A stretch of 64,000 nt of DNA from Streptomyces sp. NBC_01241 (GCF_041435435.1 NZ_CP108494.1:4126501-4190500); one strand, 5' to 3'. Positions 26,097-34,535 are shown, numbered from the stretch's first letter. Made by a program: numbers and translations. The notes: generated by a model not told the origin, from the letters alone.

Positions 26097-26552
26097 CTAC
26101 AGGTCGAACTCGTGCGGCGGAAGGTCGAGCGCGAAGCACGCCTCCCGCACAACGGCCTGCTCCGACTTGTCGAAGTCGCCGTCGGCACCGCCGATCACGA
26201 TACCGATCTGGATGACGGCACGGGCCTCGGCGGGCTTCTTCTTCGCCTTGCCGATCTCCTGGAGCACGCTGACCTTGCCGAAGGCGAAGTCGGCGGTGAG
26301 CTTGTTCACGTAGTCGTTGAAGCGGCGCTGCAGATCGTCCGCCGGGAAGTTCTGCAGGACCTCGTTGGAGGAGATCAGTGAGGCGACGCGCTGGCGCTCG
26401 GACGGGTCGATGGAACCGTCGGCGGCGGCGACCAGGGCGCACATGGCCATGCTCGCGTCGCGGAACGCCCCGCTCTTCAGGTCGTTCTTCTTTGCTTCCA
26501 GCTGCGACTGCATCGACGAAGCGGATTCCTTGATCCGATCCCACAGTGCCAT
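26097..26552 (-). CDS. TerB-family tellurite-resistance/stress protein
   Basis: A 151-residue protein of one TerB helical domain: MALWDRIKESASSMQSQLEAKK, then MAMCALVAAADGSIDPSERQRV and VIQIGIVIGGADGDFDKSEQAVV. The two acidic turns (AADGSIDPSE and GADGDFDKSE) are the metal-binding loops typical of TerB. TerB proteins sit near membranes and partner with TerC in stress responses. RBS GGAGAAG precedes the ATG. It is divergent from a BlaI-type repressor gene, with a palindrome between them. Confidence 0.92.
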   Translation of the reverse strand: MALWDRIKESASSMQSQLEAKKNDLKSGAFRDASMAMCALVAAADGSIDPSERQRVASLISSNEVLQNFPADDLQRRFNDYVNKLTADFAFGKVSVLQEIGKAKKKPAEARAVIQIGIVIGGADGDFDKSEQAVVREACFALDLPPHEFDL

Positions 26553-26604
26553 GTCGTCTTCTCCATACGTTGCGTTGCGTTGTGTTGCCGGAATGAGAAC
26601 CAAC

Positions 26605-26620
26605 TCTACAGACGTGTAGA
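26605..26620. promoter_or_regulatory. Putative BlaI-type operator
   Basis: TCTACA-GACG-TGTAGA is a perfect palindrome with six-base arms, extended imperfectly by AACT/AGTT. It lies between terB (53 bases away) and the BlaI-like gene (97 bases). BlaI/MecI repressors bind sites of TACA-N4-TGTA type, so self-regulation and control of terB are likely. A TAGGAT -10 candidate for the repressor lies at 26666-26671. Confidence 0.7.
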
Positions 26621-26716
26621 AGTTAGCAGGGCGGGTGCCCGCTGTGTCCCGGAAACAGCAGTAAGTAGGATGCTGCGACGCCGCGGCTGACGCGGTATCG
26701 CAGAAGGGCGGATCAG

Positions 26717-27283
26717 ATGGACTCGGCCAGGCCCGGCCACCCACCGGACAACGAACCGCCCCACGAAGAAGTGCCCGACCCGGTACGCCCCTATGCGGCA
26801 CGCACCGGCCGCGTGGGCCCGGACACCCGGCGGCTTCGCCGGCGCGGGCAGGGCGAACTGGAGTCCCAGGTCCTCGCCGTACTGCACTCGGCGAACGGCC
26901 CCGCGACCGCCGGCTGGGTGCAGGAACACCTCGACGGCGCCCTCGCGTACACCACCGTCATCACGATCCTCTCCCGCCTCTACGCGAAGAACGCCGTGAC
27001 CCGGTCCCGCGAGGGCCGCTCCTACACCTGGACGTCCGCCTCCGACGAGGCCGGTCTGGCGGCCCTGCGGATGCGGCGCGTACTGGACGGCGAACGGGAC
27101 CGGGACGCCGTGCTCGCCCACTTCATCTCGGCCCTCTCCCCCGGCGACGAGGAACGGCTGCGCGCGCTCCTGGCGCGGGCGGCGGCACCGGACGACCCCG
27201 GTGAGCCGGCCGGCCCGGACAGTCCGTGCGGTCCGCGCGATCCGTCCGATCCGGGTAACTCCCCCGACGCGGAAGGCCGATAG
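26717..27283 (+). CDS. BlaI/MecI/CopY-family transcriptional repressor
   Basis: A 188-residue protein with a winged-helix domain at ~40-135: GELESQVLAVLHSANGPATAGWVQEHL, then AYTTVITILSRLYAKNAVTRSREGRSYTW, the signature of penicillinase-repressor proteins. A Pro/Asp-rich tail follows. These repressors are typically inactivated by cleavage by, or signalling through, an M56 membrane protease. That gene lies 7 bases downstream, so the two form an operon. Confidence 0.92.
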   Translation: MDSARPGHPPDNEPPHEEVPDPVRPYAARTGRVGPDTRRLRRRGQGELESQVLAVLHSANGPATAGWVQEHLDGALAYTTVITILSRLYAKNAVTRSREGRSYTWTSASDEAGLAALRMRRVLDGERDRDAVLAHFISALSPGDEERLRALLARAAAPDDPGEPAGPDSPCGPRDPSDPGNSPDAEGR

Positions 27284-27290
27284 CGGTCCG

Positions 27291-28295
27291 ATGGGTCTCT
27301 TCGTCTGTCTGCCGCTCGTGCTCCCGCTGACCGCGCTGCCGGTCGCGCGCCTCGCCGAACAGCATCTGCACCCGCGCAGCGCGACTCTGCTGCTCACCGT
27401 CGTCGGCGCGCTGCTCGCCCTGTGCAGCACACTGTGCCTGGCCCTGCTGATGGTGGTCGGCACGGCCCAGCTCCCGGGCAATCCGCTGCCGGACGGCTGG
27501 TCGGACCCCGAGGTGCGGAACGCGGTGCCGTACGAGGTGAAGGCGGGCATCGTCGCGATCGGGGTGCTGGCGGCGGTGCTCGGGGCGTGCGGATGGACGG
27601 TGTACCGCCATGTGCGGCTGCGGGTCCGGGCCGGGCGCGCCCTGTCCGGATCTCCTTCCGTCACCACCGGCGACGTCGCGGTGCTCCCGGACCCGGAGCC
27701 GTACGCCTACGCGCTGCCCGGAAATCCGGGCCGGGTCGTCATCTCGACCGCGATGACCGAGTGTCTGGACGCCCGTGAGCGCCGGGCCCTGATCGCCCAC
27801 GAGCGGGCCCATCTGGCCGCCCGCCACCACCGCTACCTGCTGGCCGTCCAACTCGCGGCGCGCGCCAACCCGTTCCTTCTGCCGTTGCGTACGGCGGTGG
27901 CGTTCAGCACCGAACGGTGGGCGGACGAGGAGGCCGCGCGAGCGGTCGGCGACCGGCGGGTGGTGGCCGTCGCGGTCGGCAAGGCGGCACTCTTCTCGCA
28001 CGGGGCGCCGGACGCCTCGGTCGGCTTCGCTGCCTTCGCCGCCGCCGGCCCTGCTTCCGCCGCCTCCTCCGCTCCTGCCCCGGACTCGGCTACCGCTTCG
28101 ACGGCGGGCCCCGTACCGCGCCGGGTGGCGGCGCTGCTCGCCCCCGTTCCGCAGGCGCGGCTGTGGCCCCCGTCGTCCGCCCATGCCGCCCTGGCACCGC
28201 TCGTCGCAGCGGCGGGCACGACGAGCTCGGCGCTGTCGTCGCTCAACGCGACGGTGTCGCTGGTACAGATCCTGCACGCGGCGACCCCGCTGTGA
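27291..28295 (+). CDS. M56 (BlaR1-like) membrane metallopeptidase
   Basis: A 334-residue protein with three N-terminal membrane segments (FVCLPLVLPLTALPVA, TLLLTVVGALLALCSTLCLALLMVV, AGIVAIGVLAAVLGACGW). The zinc site is HERAH in ALIAHERAHLAARHHRYLL (~residues 165-170), with downstream ERWADEEAAR supplying the third ligand. There is no extracellular beta-lactam sensor domain as in BlaR1, so the trigger is unknown. ATG 27291 follows the repressor stop closely. Partner of the BlaI-type repressor. Confidence 0.88.
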   Translation: MGLFVCLPLVLPLTALPVARLAEQHLHPRSATLLLTVVGALLALCSTLCLALLMVVGTAQLPGNPLPDGWSDPEVRNAVPYEVKAGIVAIGVLAAVLGACGWTVYRHVRLRVRAGRALSGSPSVTTGDVAVLPDPEPYAYALPGNPGRVVISTAMTECLDARERRALIAHERAHLAARHHRYLLAVQLAARANPFLLPLRTAVAFSTERWADEEAARAVGDRRVVAVAVGKAALFSHGAPDASVGFAAFAAAGPASAASSAPAPDSATASTAGPVPRRVAALLAPVPQARLWPPSSAHAALAPLVAAAGTTSSALSSLNATVSLVQILHAATPL

Positions 28296-28340
28296 GCCGT
28301 ACGAAGCAGCCGGGCGCCGCCGCGCCGCCGCCGTTTCGGC

Positions 28341-29633
28341 TCAGTCGGCCGAGGAGGCGAACTCTTCCTGCGCGGCGGGCGCCGGAAGGCCCGCGGGAAC
28401 GCTGTCGCCTTCCTTGACGCCGACTCCCTTACCGCCGGTTCCCGTACCGCTGCTTCCCGTACCGCTGCCGCCGTCCCGGCCCCGCCACGCCTGGATCCTG
28501 CCCGCGACCGGCTGGGTCCAGCGGGCGGTGAGCGGTCCGACGATGACGAGGATGAGGACGTACGCGGTGGCTATCGGCCCGATACGCGGCTCGGTCGCCA
28601 CGGCCAGACCGGCGATGACGATGGAGAACTCACCGCGGGCGACGAGCGTTCCACCGGCCCGCCACCGCCCGCGCGAACCGATCCCGGCCCGCCGAGCCGC
28701 GTACCATCCGGTGCCGATCTTGGTGAGGACAGTGACGACGGCCAGCAGTGCCGCCGGGAGCAGCACCGGCGGAATCGCGGACGGATCGGTGGAGAGTCCG
28801 AAGAACACGAAGAAGACGGCGGCGAACAGATCCCGCAGCGGCGTCAGCAGTTTGCGCGCGCCCTCGGCGACCTCGCCCGAGAGCGCGATCCCGACCAGGA
28901 ACGCCCCGACGGCCGCCGAGACCTGCAACTCCTGCGCCACACCGGCCACCAGCACCGTCAGCCCGAGCACCACCAGGAGCAGCATCTCCGGATTGTCGGA
29001 GGAAACGGCCCGGCTGATCAGCCGCCCGTGCCGCAGCGCCAGGTAGAGCACGAACCCGACGGTGCCGAGCGCGACCAGCAGCGCGATGCTGCCCCCGGCG
29101 AATCCCACGCCCGCGAGCATCGCAGTGAGCAACGGCAGGTACACGGCCATCGAGAGGTCCTCGATGACCAGCACACCGAGGATGACGGGCGTCTCCCGGT
29201 TTCCCAGCCGCCCCAGGTCGGTGAGCACCTTCGCGATGACCCCGGACGACGAGATCCAGGTGACCCCGGCCAGTGCGACGGCTCCCACGGGCCCCCATCC
29301 GAGCAGCAGCGCGGCCACCGCCCCCGGGGTCGCGTTGAGCACGAAGTCCACGGCACCGGAGGGGTATTGGGTCTTGAGACTGGTCACCAGTTCCGATGCG
29401 CTGTACTCCAGGCCGAGCAGGAGCAGCAGCAGAATGACGCCGATCTCGGCGCCCACGGCGGTGAATTCCTCACTGGCGCCGAGCGGCAGGAGCCCGCCTT
29501 CCCCGAAGGCGAGCCCCGCCAGCAGATAGAGCGGAATCGGCGAAAGGCCTATCCGCCCGGCGAACCGCCCGATGATGCCCAGTCCCAGAATGACGGAGCC
29601 GAGCTCCACCAGCAGTGCGGTCGTGTCGTGCAC
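28341..29633 (-). CDS. Cation:proton antiporter (CPA2/KefB family)
   Basis: A 430-residue transporter with ~12-13 membrane segments. Marks include SPIPLYLLAGLAFGEGGLLPLG, GVTWISSSGVIAKVLTDLGRLGNRET, VLVIEDLSMAVYLPLL (the Asp is part of the CPA2 ion site) and GEFSIVIAGLAV. The cytosolic tail is low-complexity Gly/Ser/Thr. GTG 29633 follows the regulatory-subunit stop by two bases, with GGAGG in that gene's end. It exports K+ or Na+ in exchange for protons, likely as a KhtTU-like complex. Confidence 0.92.
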   Translation of the reverse strand: MHDTTALLVELGSVILGLGIIGRFAGRIGLSPIPLYLLAGLAFGEGGLLPLGASEEFTAVGAEIGVILLLLLLGLEYSASELVTSLKTQYPSGAVDFVLNATPGAVAALLLGWGPVGAVALAGVTWISSSGVIAKVLTDLGRLGNRETPVILGVLVIEDLSMAVYLPLLTAMLAGVGFAGGSIALLVALGTVGFVLYLALRHGRLISRAVSSDNPEMLLLVVLGLTVLVAGVAQELQVSAAVGAFLVGIALSGEVAEGARKLLTPLRDLFAAVFFVFFGLSTDPSAIPPVLLPAALLAVVTVLTKIGTGWYAARRAGIGSRGRWRAGGTLVARGEFSIVIAGLAVATEPRIGPIATAYVLILVIVGPLTARWTQPVAGRIQAWRGRDGGSGTGSSGTGTGGKGVGVKEGDSVPAGLPAPAAQEEFASSAD

Positions 29634-29635
29634 GG

Positions 29636-30106
29636 TCAGCCCTCCGCAATAATCTCGGAGAGCGCATCGACGCCCTCCCTCGTACCGACGACGACGAGCG
29701 TGTCCCCGATGGCCAGCCGGAAGTCCGGCCCGGGTGACGGATGCACACTGTGTGTCCGCAGCACGGCCACGATCGAGGCCCCCGACCGCGTCCGCGCCTT
29801 CGTGTCACCGAGCAGTCGCCCGCCGTACGGGGAGCGCGTCCCGAGCGGTATGTGCTCGGTGACGAGATCGATGCCCTCGGTCCGTACCGCGTCGATGGGC
29901 GCGGCGTCGATGAGGTGTGCGAGGCCGGTGGCCTCCTGCGGTGTCAGGGGTACCGACAGGCGGCACGAATCGGGATCGTCCTGGTCGTAGAAGCCGATGA
30001 ACCGCCGCCCGTCGTGGTGGACGACGACGGAGATGTGCTGTCCCGACTCGGTCGTGTAGTCGTACTGCACACCGACTCCGGGCAGCGTGGTGCGGTGGGT
30101 TCCCAT
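29636..30106 (-). CDS. Antiporter regulatory subunit with RCK_C (TrkA-C) domain
   Basis: A 156-residue soluble protein. A ~80-residue N-terminal domain (VQYDYTTESGQHISVVVHHDGRRF) precedes a C-terminal RCK_C domain ending DFRLAIGDTLVVVGTREGVDALSEII. KhtT and the streptomycete CpeA use this domain to gate an antiporter; CpeA binds c-di-AMP, so that ligand is a reasonable inference. GGAGGA precedes ATG 30106. The promoter region at ~30150-30180 is markedly A+T-rich, with an imperfect palindrome around TTGCGCA. Confidence 0.9.
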   Translation of the reverse strand: MGTHRTTLPGVGVQYDYTTESGQHISVVVHHDGRRFIGFYDQDDPDSCRLSVPLTPQEATGLAHLIDAAPIDAVRTEGIDLVTEHIPLGTRSPYGGRLLGDTKARTRSGASIVAVLRTHSVHPSPGPDFRLAIGDTLVVVGTREGVDALSEIIAEG

Positions 30107-30300
30107 GGCTTCCTCCCGAGTGGTGCGACGGCATGGCGACGCACTTGGTGATCTCTTTAGTTGCGCATTACTTTATCCGGAGGGTTCCACCGGTCCCGGC
30201 ACACGCGCGCGGAGCGGGGCCCACGGCTACACTCGCCCGGGCCGGACGGCGGCCGGGGCCGCCGTCCGGGCGATCGCAGCAACCGGCGGAAGGGCCGAGA

Positions 30301-30696
30301 ATGTCGCGTAGCCGAGAGCTCAAGTTCCGGGCGGTCACGTCGTTCCAGCGGCATGTCGCCAACCCGCTCACCAGGCGGTTGCCTTCCCAGACCCTCCTGG
30401 AGACGACGGGCCGCACGTCCGGCCTCCCGCGCCGCACCCCGGTCGGTGGCCGGCGCATGGGCCAGGCGTTCTGGCTGGTCTCGGAGTACGGCGAGAAGTC
30501 GCAGTACGTCCGCAACATCCGGGCCGACCCCCGGGTCCGGGTCCGGATCAAGGGCCAGTGGTACTCGGGCACCGCCCACCTGCTCCCCGAGGACGACGCG
30601 CTCGCCCGGCTCAAGGCGCTCCCGCGTGGCAACAGCGCGGCGGTGCGGGCCCTGGGGACGAACCTGCTGACGGTACGGGTGGATCTGGCGGAGTGA
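30301..30696 (+). CDS. Nitroreductase/quinone reductase family protein (F420-type, DUF385)
   Basis: A 131-residue split-barrel protein: SQTLLETTGRTSGLPRRTPVGGRR, FWLVSEYGEKSQYVRNIRADPRVRVRI and QWYSGTAHLLPEDD. These match the deazaflavin (F420)-dependent nitroreductase group (Ddn-like). It likely reduces quinones or nitro compounds using F420H2; substrate unknown. ATG 30301 has GGAAGG 8-9 bases upstream. Divergent from the antiporter operon. Confidence 0.85.
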   Translation: MSRSRELKFRAVTSFQRHVANPLTRRLPSQTLLETTGRTSGLPRRTPVGGRRMGQAFWLVSEYGEKSQYVRNIRADPRVRVRIKGQWYSGTAHLLPEDDALARLKALPRGNSAAVRALGTNLLTVRVDLAE

Positions 30697-30757
30697 CGCC
30701 GGGGCGGCGACCGCCACGAGCCGGGAAGTGCGTGTATCGGGAACGTACGCGCGCCCT

Positions 30758-30875
30758 GGACACGCTCGTGTCCGGGACATGCTCGTATCCGGGACATGCT
30801 CGTAAGCGGACATGCTCGTAAGCGGGACGTCCTCGTATCCGGGACATGCTCGTACCCGGGACATCCTCGTAAGCG
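30758..30875. repeat. 17-bp intergenic tandem repeat, about seven copies
   Basis: Units of the form GGACATGCTCGTATCCG start near 30758, 30775, 30792, 30808, 30825, 30842 and 30859, with degenerate copies on either side. The period is not a multiple of three and both strands lack credible genes. It fills the space between the nitroreductase gene and the end of the second flotillin gene. Confidence 0.9.
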
Positions 30876-30952
30876 GGACGTTCGCGGGCCCCGGACATGC
30901 GCGTGCCCGGCCGGTGCGGTGCCGGCCGGGCACGAACAGGGTGTCGGCCGGA

Positions 30953-32413
30953 TCAGTCGGTGATCTCGATCTTCCCGTCGGGGGATGCCGCCGGGGACGC
31001 TGCGGGAGACGCGACCGCACCGTTCGAGGCCGACGTCACGGCTGCGGCACCGCCCTTGAGGTTCTTCAGCAGGGCTGCCAGGTCGACTCCCGTGGTGGAG
31101 CTGAGGAGTTCCATGCCCTGGGCGACGTTGTCCGTGACCGTGCGCGCCAACTGGCTCGCGCCGTCCGTGGAGATGACGGTCATCTTGTCGATGGCGCTCA
31201 GCGGCTCGGCCGCCTTGGCGACGACCTGCGGCAGCACCTCGACCAGCATCTGGAGCACGGCCGCGTCGCCGTACTGCGCGAACGCGTCCGCCTTCTTCTG
31301 CATGGCCTCGGCCTCGGCCGCACCCTTGGCCGCGATGGCCGCGGCCTCCGCCTCGCCCTCGATGCGCACGGCGTCGGCGAGGGCCGAACGGTGCAGCTTC
31401 TCGCCCTGACCGGTCAGCCGGGAGCGCTCGGCGTCCGCCTCGGCCTCCTTGACCTGGGCGATCCGGCGGGCCTCGGCCTCCTGCTCGGCCTGGTAGCGGG
31501 CGGCGTCGGCGGGCTTGCGGACCTTGGTGTCGAGTTCGCGGTCGGTGAGCGCGGCCTGGCGCTGGGCGACCTTCTCCTGCTCCTCCAGGACTTCCTGCTG
31601 GCGGGCCGCCTCGGCGAGCGGGCCCGCCGCGTTGGCCTTGGCCGCGGCGGCTTCCGTCTCGGCCTTGATCTCGGCCTGCTTGAGGTAGAAGGTCCGCTCG
31701 GCGATGGCGATCTCCTCGGCCGCCTTGAGCCGGGCCTGCTCCGAGGCGCGCTTGGCGATCGCCTCGGCGATGTCCGCCTCCTGCTTGGCGCGGGCGGCTT
31801 CGGGGCGGCCGAGGTCTTCGAGGTAGGAGCCCTCGGTGGTGATGTCCTGGATCTGGAAGGCGTCCAGGATCAGGCCCTGCCCGGAGAGGCTGGCCTCCGC
31901 CTCCTCCGCGACCTGGCCGGCGAACGCGGCACGGTCGCGGATGATGTCCTCGACCGACATCCGGCCGACGATGGCGCGCAGCGCGCCGGAGAGCACTTCC
32001 TGGGTGAAGCCGACGATGCCGTTCTGCTGCTGGAGGAAGCGCTGGGCGGCGGCCCGGATCGCTTCCTCGCTGCCGCCGACCTTGACGATCGCGACGCCTT
32101 CGAGGTTCGACTTCACTCCGCGCAGGGTGACGGCTCCGCGGACGGCCACCGGGATGTGCCGGCTGGACAGGTCGAGGGTGAACTTCTGCTGGACGAACGG
32201 GACGACGAAGACTCCGCCGCCGACGACGACCTTCTGGCCGCTGTTGTCGATGCTGGTGCGGCCCGTCACCGGGTCGGTCGACTTCTTGCCGCGGCGTCCG
32301 GTGATGATGAACGCCTCGCTGGGCCCGGCGACCTTGTAGCGGGTGATGACGACGAGGGCGAGCAGTATCAGGAGTACGACGACTCCGATGACTGCGGTCA
32401 CGACTGGGCTCAT
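30953..32413 (-). CDS. Flotillin (SPFH protein), second locus
   Basis: A 486-residue protein. An N-terminal membrane anchor (~3-24, VVTAVIGVVVLLILLALVVI) precedes an SPFH domain (~25-190; VVVGGGVFVVPFVQQKFTLDLSSRHIPV, MSVEDIIRDRAAFAGQV). A coiled coil rich in EA repeats (~205-400) follows, and then the flotillin C-terminus (YGDAAVLQMLVEVLPQVVAKAAEPLSAIDKM). This is closer to classical FloT/YuaG than the YqiK-type copy at 21541. It lies 69 bases after an NfeD-like gene on the same strand, the usual flotillin/NfeD pairing. Confidence 0.93.
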   Translation of the reverse strand: MSPVVTAVIGVVVLLILLALVVITRYKVAGPSEAFIITGRRGKKSTDPVTGRTSIDNSGQKVVVGGGVFVVPFVQQKFTLDLSSRHIPVAVRGAVTLRGVKSNLEGVAIVKVGGSEEAIRAAAQRFLQQQNGIVGFTQEVLSGALRAIVGRMSVEDIIRDRAAFAGQVAEEAEASLSGQGLILDAFQIQDITTEGSYLEDLGRPEAARAKQEADIAEAIAKRASEQARLKAAEEIAIAERTFYLKQAEIKAETEAAAAKANAAGPLAEAARQQEVLEEQEKVAQRQAALTDRELDTKVRKPADAARYQAEQEAEARRIAQVKEAEADAERSRLTGQGEKLHRSALADAVRIEGEAEAAAIAAKGAAEAEAMQKKADAFAQYGDAAVLQMLVEVLPQVVAKAAEPLSAIDKMTVISTDGASQLARTVTDNVAQGMELLSSTTGVDLAALLKNLKGGAAAVTSASNGAVASPAASPAASPDGKIEITD

Positions 32414-32482
32414 AAGGGTGTCCCCCCTGCCTCCCTGTGGGGACGGCAGCTTGTTTTCGGACGGTGTACCGGCCTGCGGTGA

Positions 32483-32992
32483 TCAGCGCTCGACGGGGCG
32501 GACCGTGACCGAGGTGGTCGACAGCGTGGCCTCCACCCAGATCTCGGTGCCGCGTTCGACCGGCTCCGGACTCTTCGCCGACAACTTCACGGTCTGGCCC
32601 GCCAGGCGCAGCAGGACCTCGCCGTAGCCGTCGGCCGGGATCGCGGTGACGACCGACCCGGACGTGCCGACGAGATCTTCGCCGCGCGGGGTGGTGCTGG
32701 TCTGGTCCCGCATCAGCGCCCGGCTGAATTTCCAGGTCAGCCAGGCCGCGACGATCCCGGCGAGCACTCCGGCGGCGGTCGCGGCGACCGTACCGACGCC
32801 GGTGGTGCCGAGCACGATCGCGCCGCCGAAGCCGAGCATCGAGAGGAAGCCCGCGATGACGGGGAGGGAGAGAAGGCCGTCGAAGAGGCCGTCCAGTACG
32901 CCCCCGAAGAGACCTTCGAGAATGCCGTCGAAGATCAGGGACAGGGCCAGCAGAACGATTCCCGCAATGCCGAGACCGAGAAACAAGGTCAC
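32483..32992 (-). CDS. NfeD-like membrane protein with OB-fold, flotillin partner
   Basis: A 169-residue protein with start GTG 32992, preceded by GGGAGGG. It has membrane segments at ~3-25 and ~45-90 (VIAGFLSMLGFGGAIVLGTTGVG), then an OB-fold-like C-terminal domain (EDLVGTSGSVVTAIPADGYGEVLL to the end). NfeD proteins bind flotillins. The longer frame to 33058 adds residues with no membrane character. Its upstream region carries the element shared with the first flotillin locus. Confidence 0.85.
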   Translation of the reverse strand: MTLFLGLGIAGIVLLALSLIFDGILEGLFGGVLDGLFDGLLSLPVIAGFLSMLGFGGAIVLGTTGVGTVAATAAGVLAGIVAAWLTWKFSRALMRDQTSTTPRGEDLVGTSGSVVTAIPADGYGEVLLRLAGQTVKLSAKSPEPVERGTEIWVEATLSTTSVTVRPVER

Positions 32993-33062
32993 GCGATCAC
33001 CCTCCCCGATCCACGAATTCCATCGAACTGGCTGGATGATCCCATATACACCAGGCAACGGA

Positions 33063-33105
33063 CACTGCCGGGTTACGGCAATCTTTTACTCGCCTTTGAT
33101 GCCGG
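33063..33105. promoter_or_regulatory. Conserved operator-like element (copy 2)
   Basis: CACTGCCGG, then CGGCAATCTTT and TTTGATGCCGG, repeat the order found at 24731-24772, including the TGCCG-N5-CGGCA inverted repeat. By eye roughly three quarters of positions match. It lies ~70 bases upstream of the NfeD-like start and 150 bases upstream of the divergent DUF1876 gene. Confidence 0.7.
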
Positions 33106-33256
33106 ACGGCTGTTCGGACCCAGTTGTCCACAGCCTGTGGACGGTCCGGCCCCCCGGATTCTCGCCTCCCCGGGCGGACCACGACCGCCCGGAGCCGGTC
33201 CCGTTCGTGGTGCAGGGGCGGGGGAACGGGAGCACCCTGGTAGGGAGGTGATCGTC

Positions 33257-33529
33257 ATGATGCGTACAGCAGTCGGGTGGCATGTGGAGATGGAATTCGA
33301 GGAGGACAGTCAGCGCACCCGTGCGGCCGCACTGGTGCGGCTTCCGGACGGGGCCGAGGTGCGCGCCCACGGATATGCGAGCCGTCACCCTTCCGACAAG
33401 CAGCAGGCGAGGGTCGGCGAGGAGATCGCGGGGGCCAGAGCACTCAATGAGCTGGCGATGAAGATGCTGACGAAGGCGCACGACGAGATCGACGAGGTGT
33501 CCGGCCGGACGTCGCACCCGCTGACCTGA
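33257..33529 (+). CDS. DUF1876 family protein
   Basis: A 90-residue soluble protein, WHVEMEFEEDSQRTRAAALVRL then GYASRHPSDKQQARVGEEIAGARAL, matching DUF1876, a small alpha/beta family common in actinobacteria with unknown function. GGGAGGTGA lies upstream of the ATG at 33257. Divergent from the NfeD-flotillin operon. Confidence 0.88.
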   Translation: MMRTAVGWHVEMEFEEDSQRTRAAALVRLPDGAEVRAHGYASRHPSDKQQARVGEEIAGARALNELAMKMLTKAHDEIDEVSGRTSHPLT

Positions 33530-33628
33530 GCCGGGATCGCGGAGCCCCGGGCATCCACCCGCCCGGGCCGCGTGTGGGCATCACCTGCGCCACCGGTTGA
33601 TCCGGGCCGTCGCCGGAGGGACGACGCG

Positions 33629-34535
33629 TCAGCCCAGCTCCAGGCTCGTGATGCCGAAGAGGCCGGTGTGGTCGACGTCCGGTGACGGACCCGTGTACAT
33701 CCGGGCGGTCTCGAACGACGGACTGAGGCCCAGCTCTTCCGCGAGGCGCACGGCCGCCGGGTTGATGTCGGTGCCGGGCGGGACGGGGAGACCGGCGGGC
33801 GGCCGGCCCTCGTAACGCATCGTCGTCCAGGCCGGACGGAAGCCGGATCTACGGTAGTTGGGCTGCTGCGCCACCACCCCGTCCAGTCCGACGTTGCGCC
33901 CGTTCAGCCGTGCCATGCCTGCCTGCCAGAGCCGGCTGCCGTAACCGTTCCTGGGCAGTGAACATAAGTTGCACTGGCACGCCCCGAACGGTCTTGGGCG
34001 CACTGGTCCTCCGCTTTCGCGTCCTGGTCGGCGACGCATATCCCGTATGCGGTCCGTCGCAGGTGGGCGGAATTCCTGCGACCTGGCCATGTGGGTGTGG
34101 CCAGAGGCGACGGGGAGGCCCCGAACCATCACTCCGGTGATACGGGGGCCCCGACTGCTGACGCCACACCCGGCGTCCCAGATCGCGTCACACTTACGCA
34201 CATCCGCCAGGCGCGCCCACGGAACGTCGCGTCGTTCACTCAATCGTGCCCATGTTCGCCAAAACGAGGTACCGGACCAGCAGTTGTGAGCTCTGCCCGC
34301 GCAGCTCGGGGCGGGTGAGGTAGAAGCCGAGGAACCCATGGCCAAAGCCGTAGCGGATCACGGAGACGCAGGAGACCGGGTCGCCGTCGAGCCGGCCGAT
34401 CAGGAATCCGCGCGGGTCGGCGGCGAAGAAGGCGTGACGGTCGGTCAGCCCGGGGTTCCAGCCCTCCGCGTGGGCCCATTCGGCCAGCGTGGTGAGGCCG
34501 TCGGCGCTTGCGGTGGTGATCTCGAAATTCGGCAC
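33629..34535 (-). pseudogene. GNAT acetyltransferase gene split by an insertion
   Basis: The N-terminal half (34535 down to ~34293) reads VPNFEITTASADGLTTLAEWAH, then PVSCVSVIRYGFGHGFLGFYLTRPELRGQ, reaching the acetyl-CoA-binding RGQ. The C-terminal half (~33946 to 33629) resumes with GYGSRLWQAGMARL, NVGLDGVVAQQPNYRRSGF and ends GITSLELG. The canonical RGQGYG junction is interrupted by ~346 bases, and the N-half reads through to a stop at 34236. The halves otherwise look intact, so disruption is probably recent. Likely a former cytosolic N-acetyltransferase. Confidence 0.8.
33947..34292. mobile_element. ~346-bp insertion in the GNAT gene, nature unknown
   Basis: Boundaries are placed where the two GNAT halves break. 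The sequence has no transposase fragment that I can recognise, and its G+C is somewhat below the surroundings by eye. GGGCAG occurs at one end and, inverted, at the other, but one copy is also host coding sequence, so terminal repeats are uncertain. It could be a MITE-like element or a deleted insertion sequence. Confidence 0.45.

Noticed and set aside
30611..30898. Minus-strand frame across the 17-bp repeats
   Set aside because: The repeat period is not a multiple of three and the product has no sensible composition.
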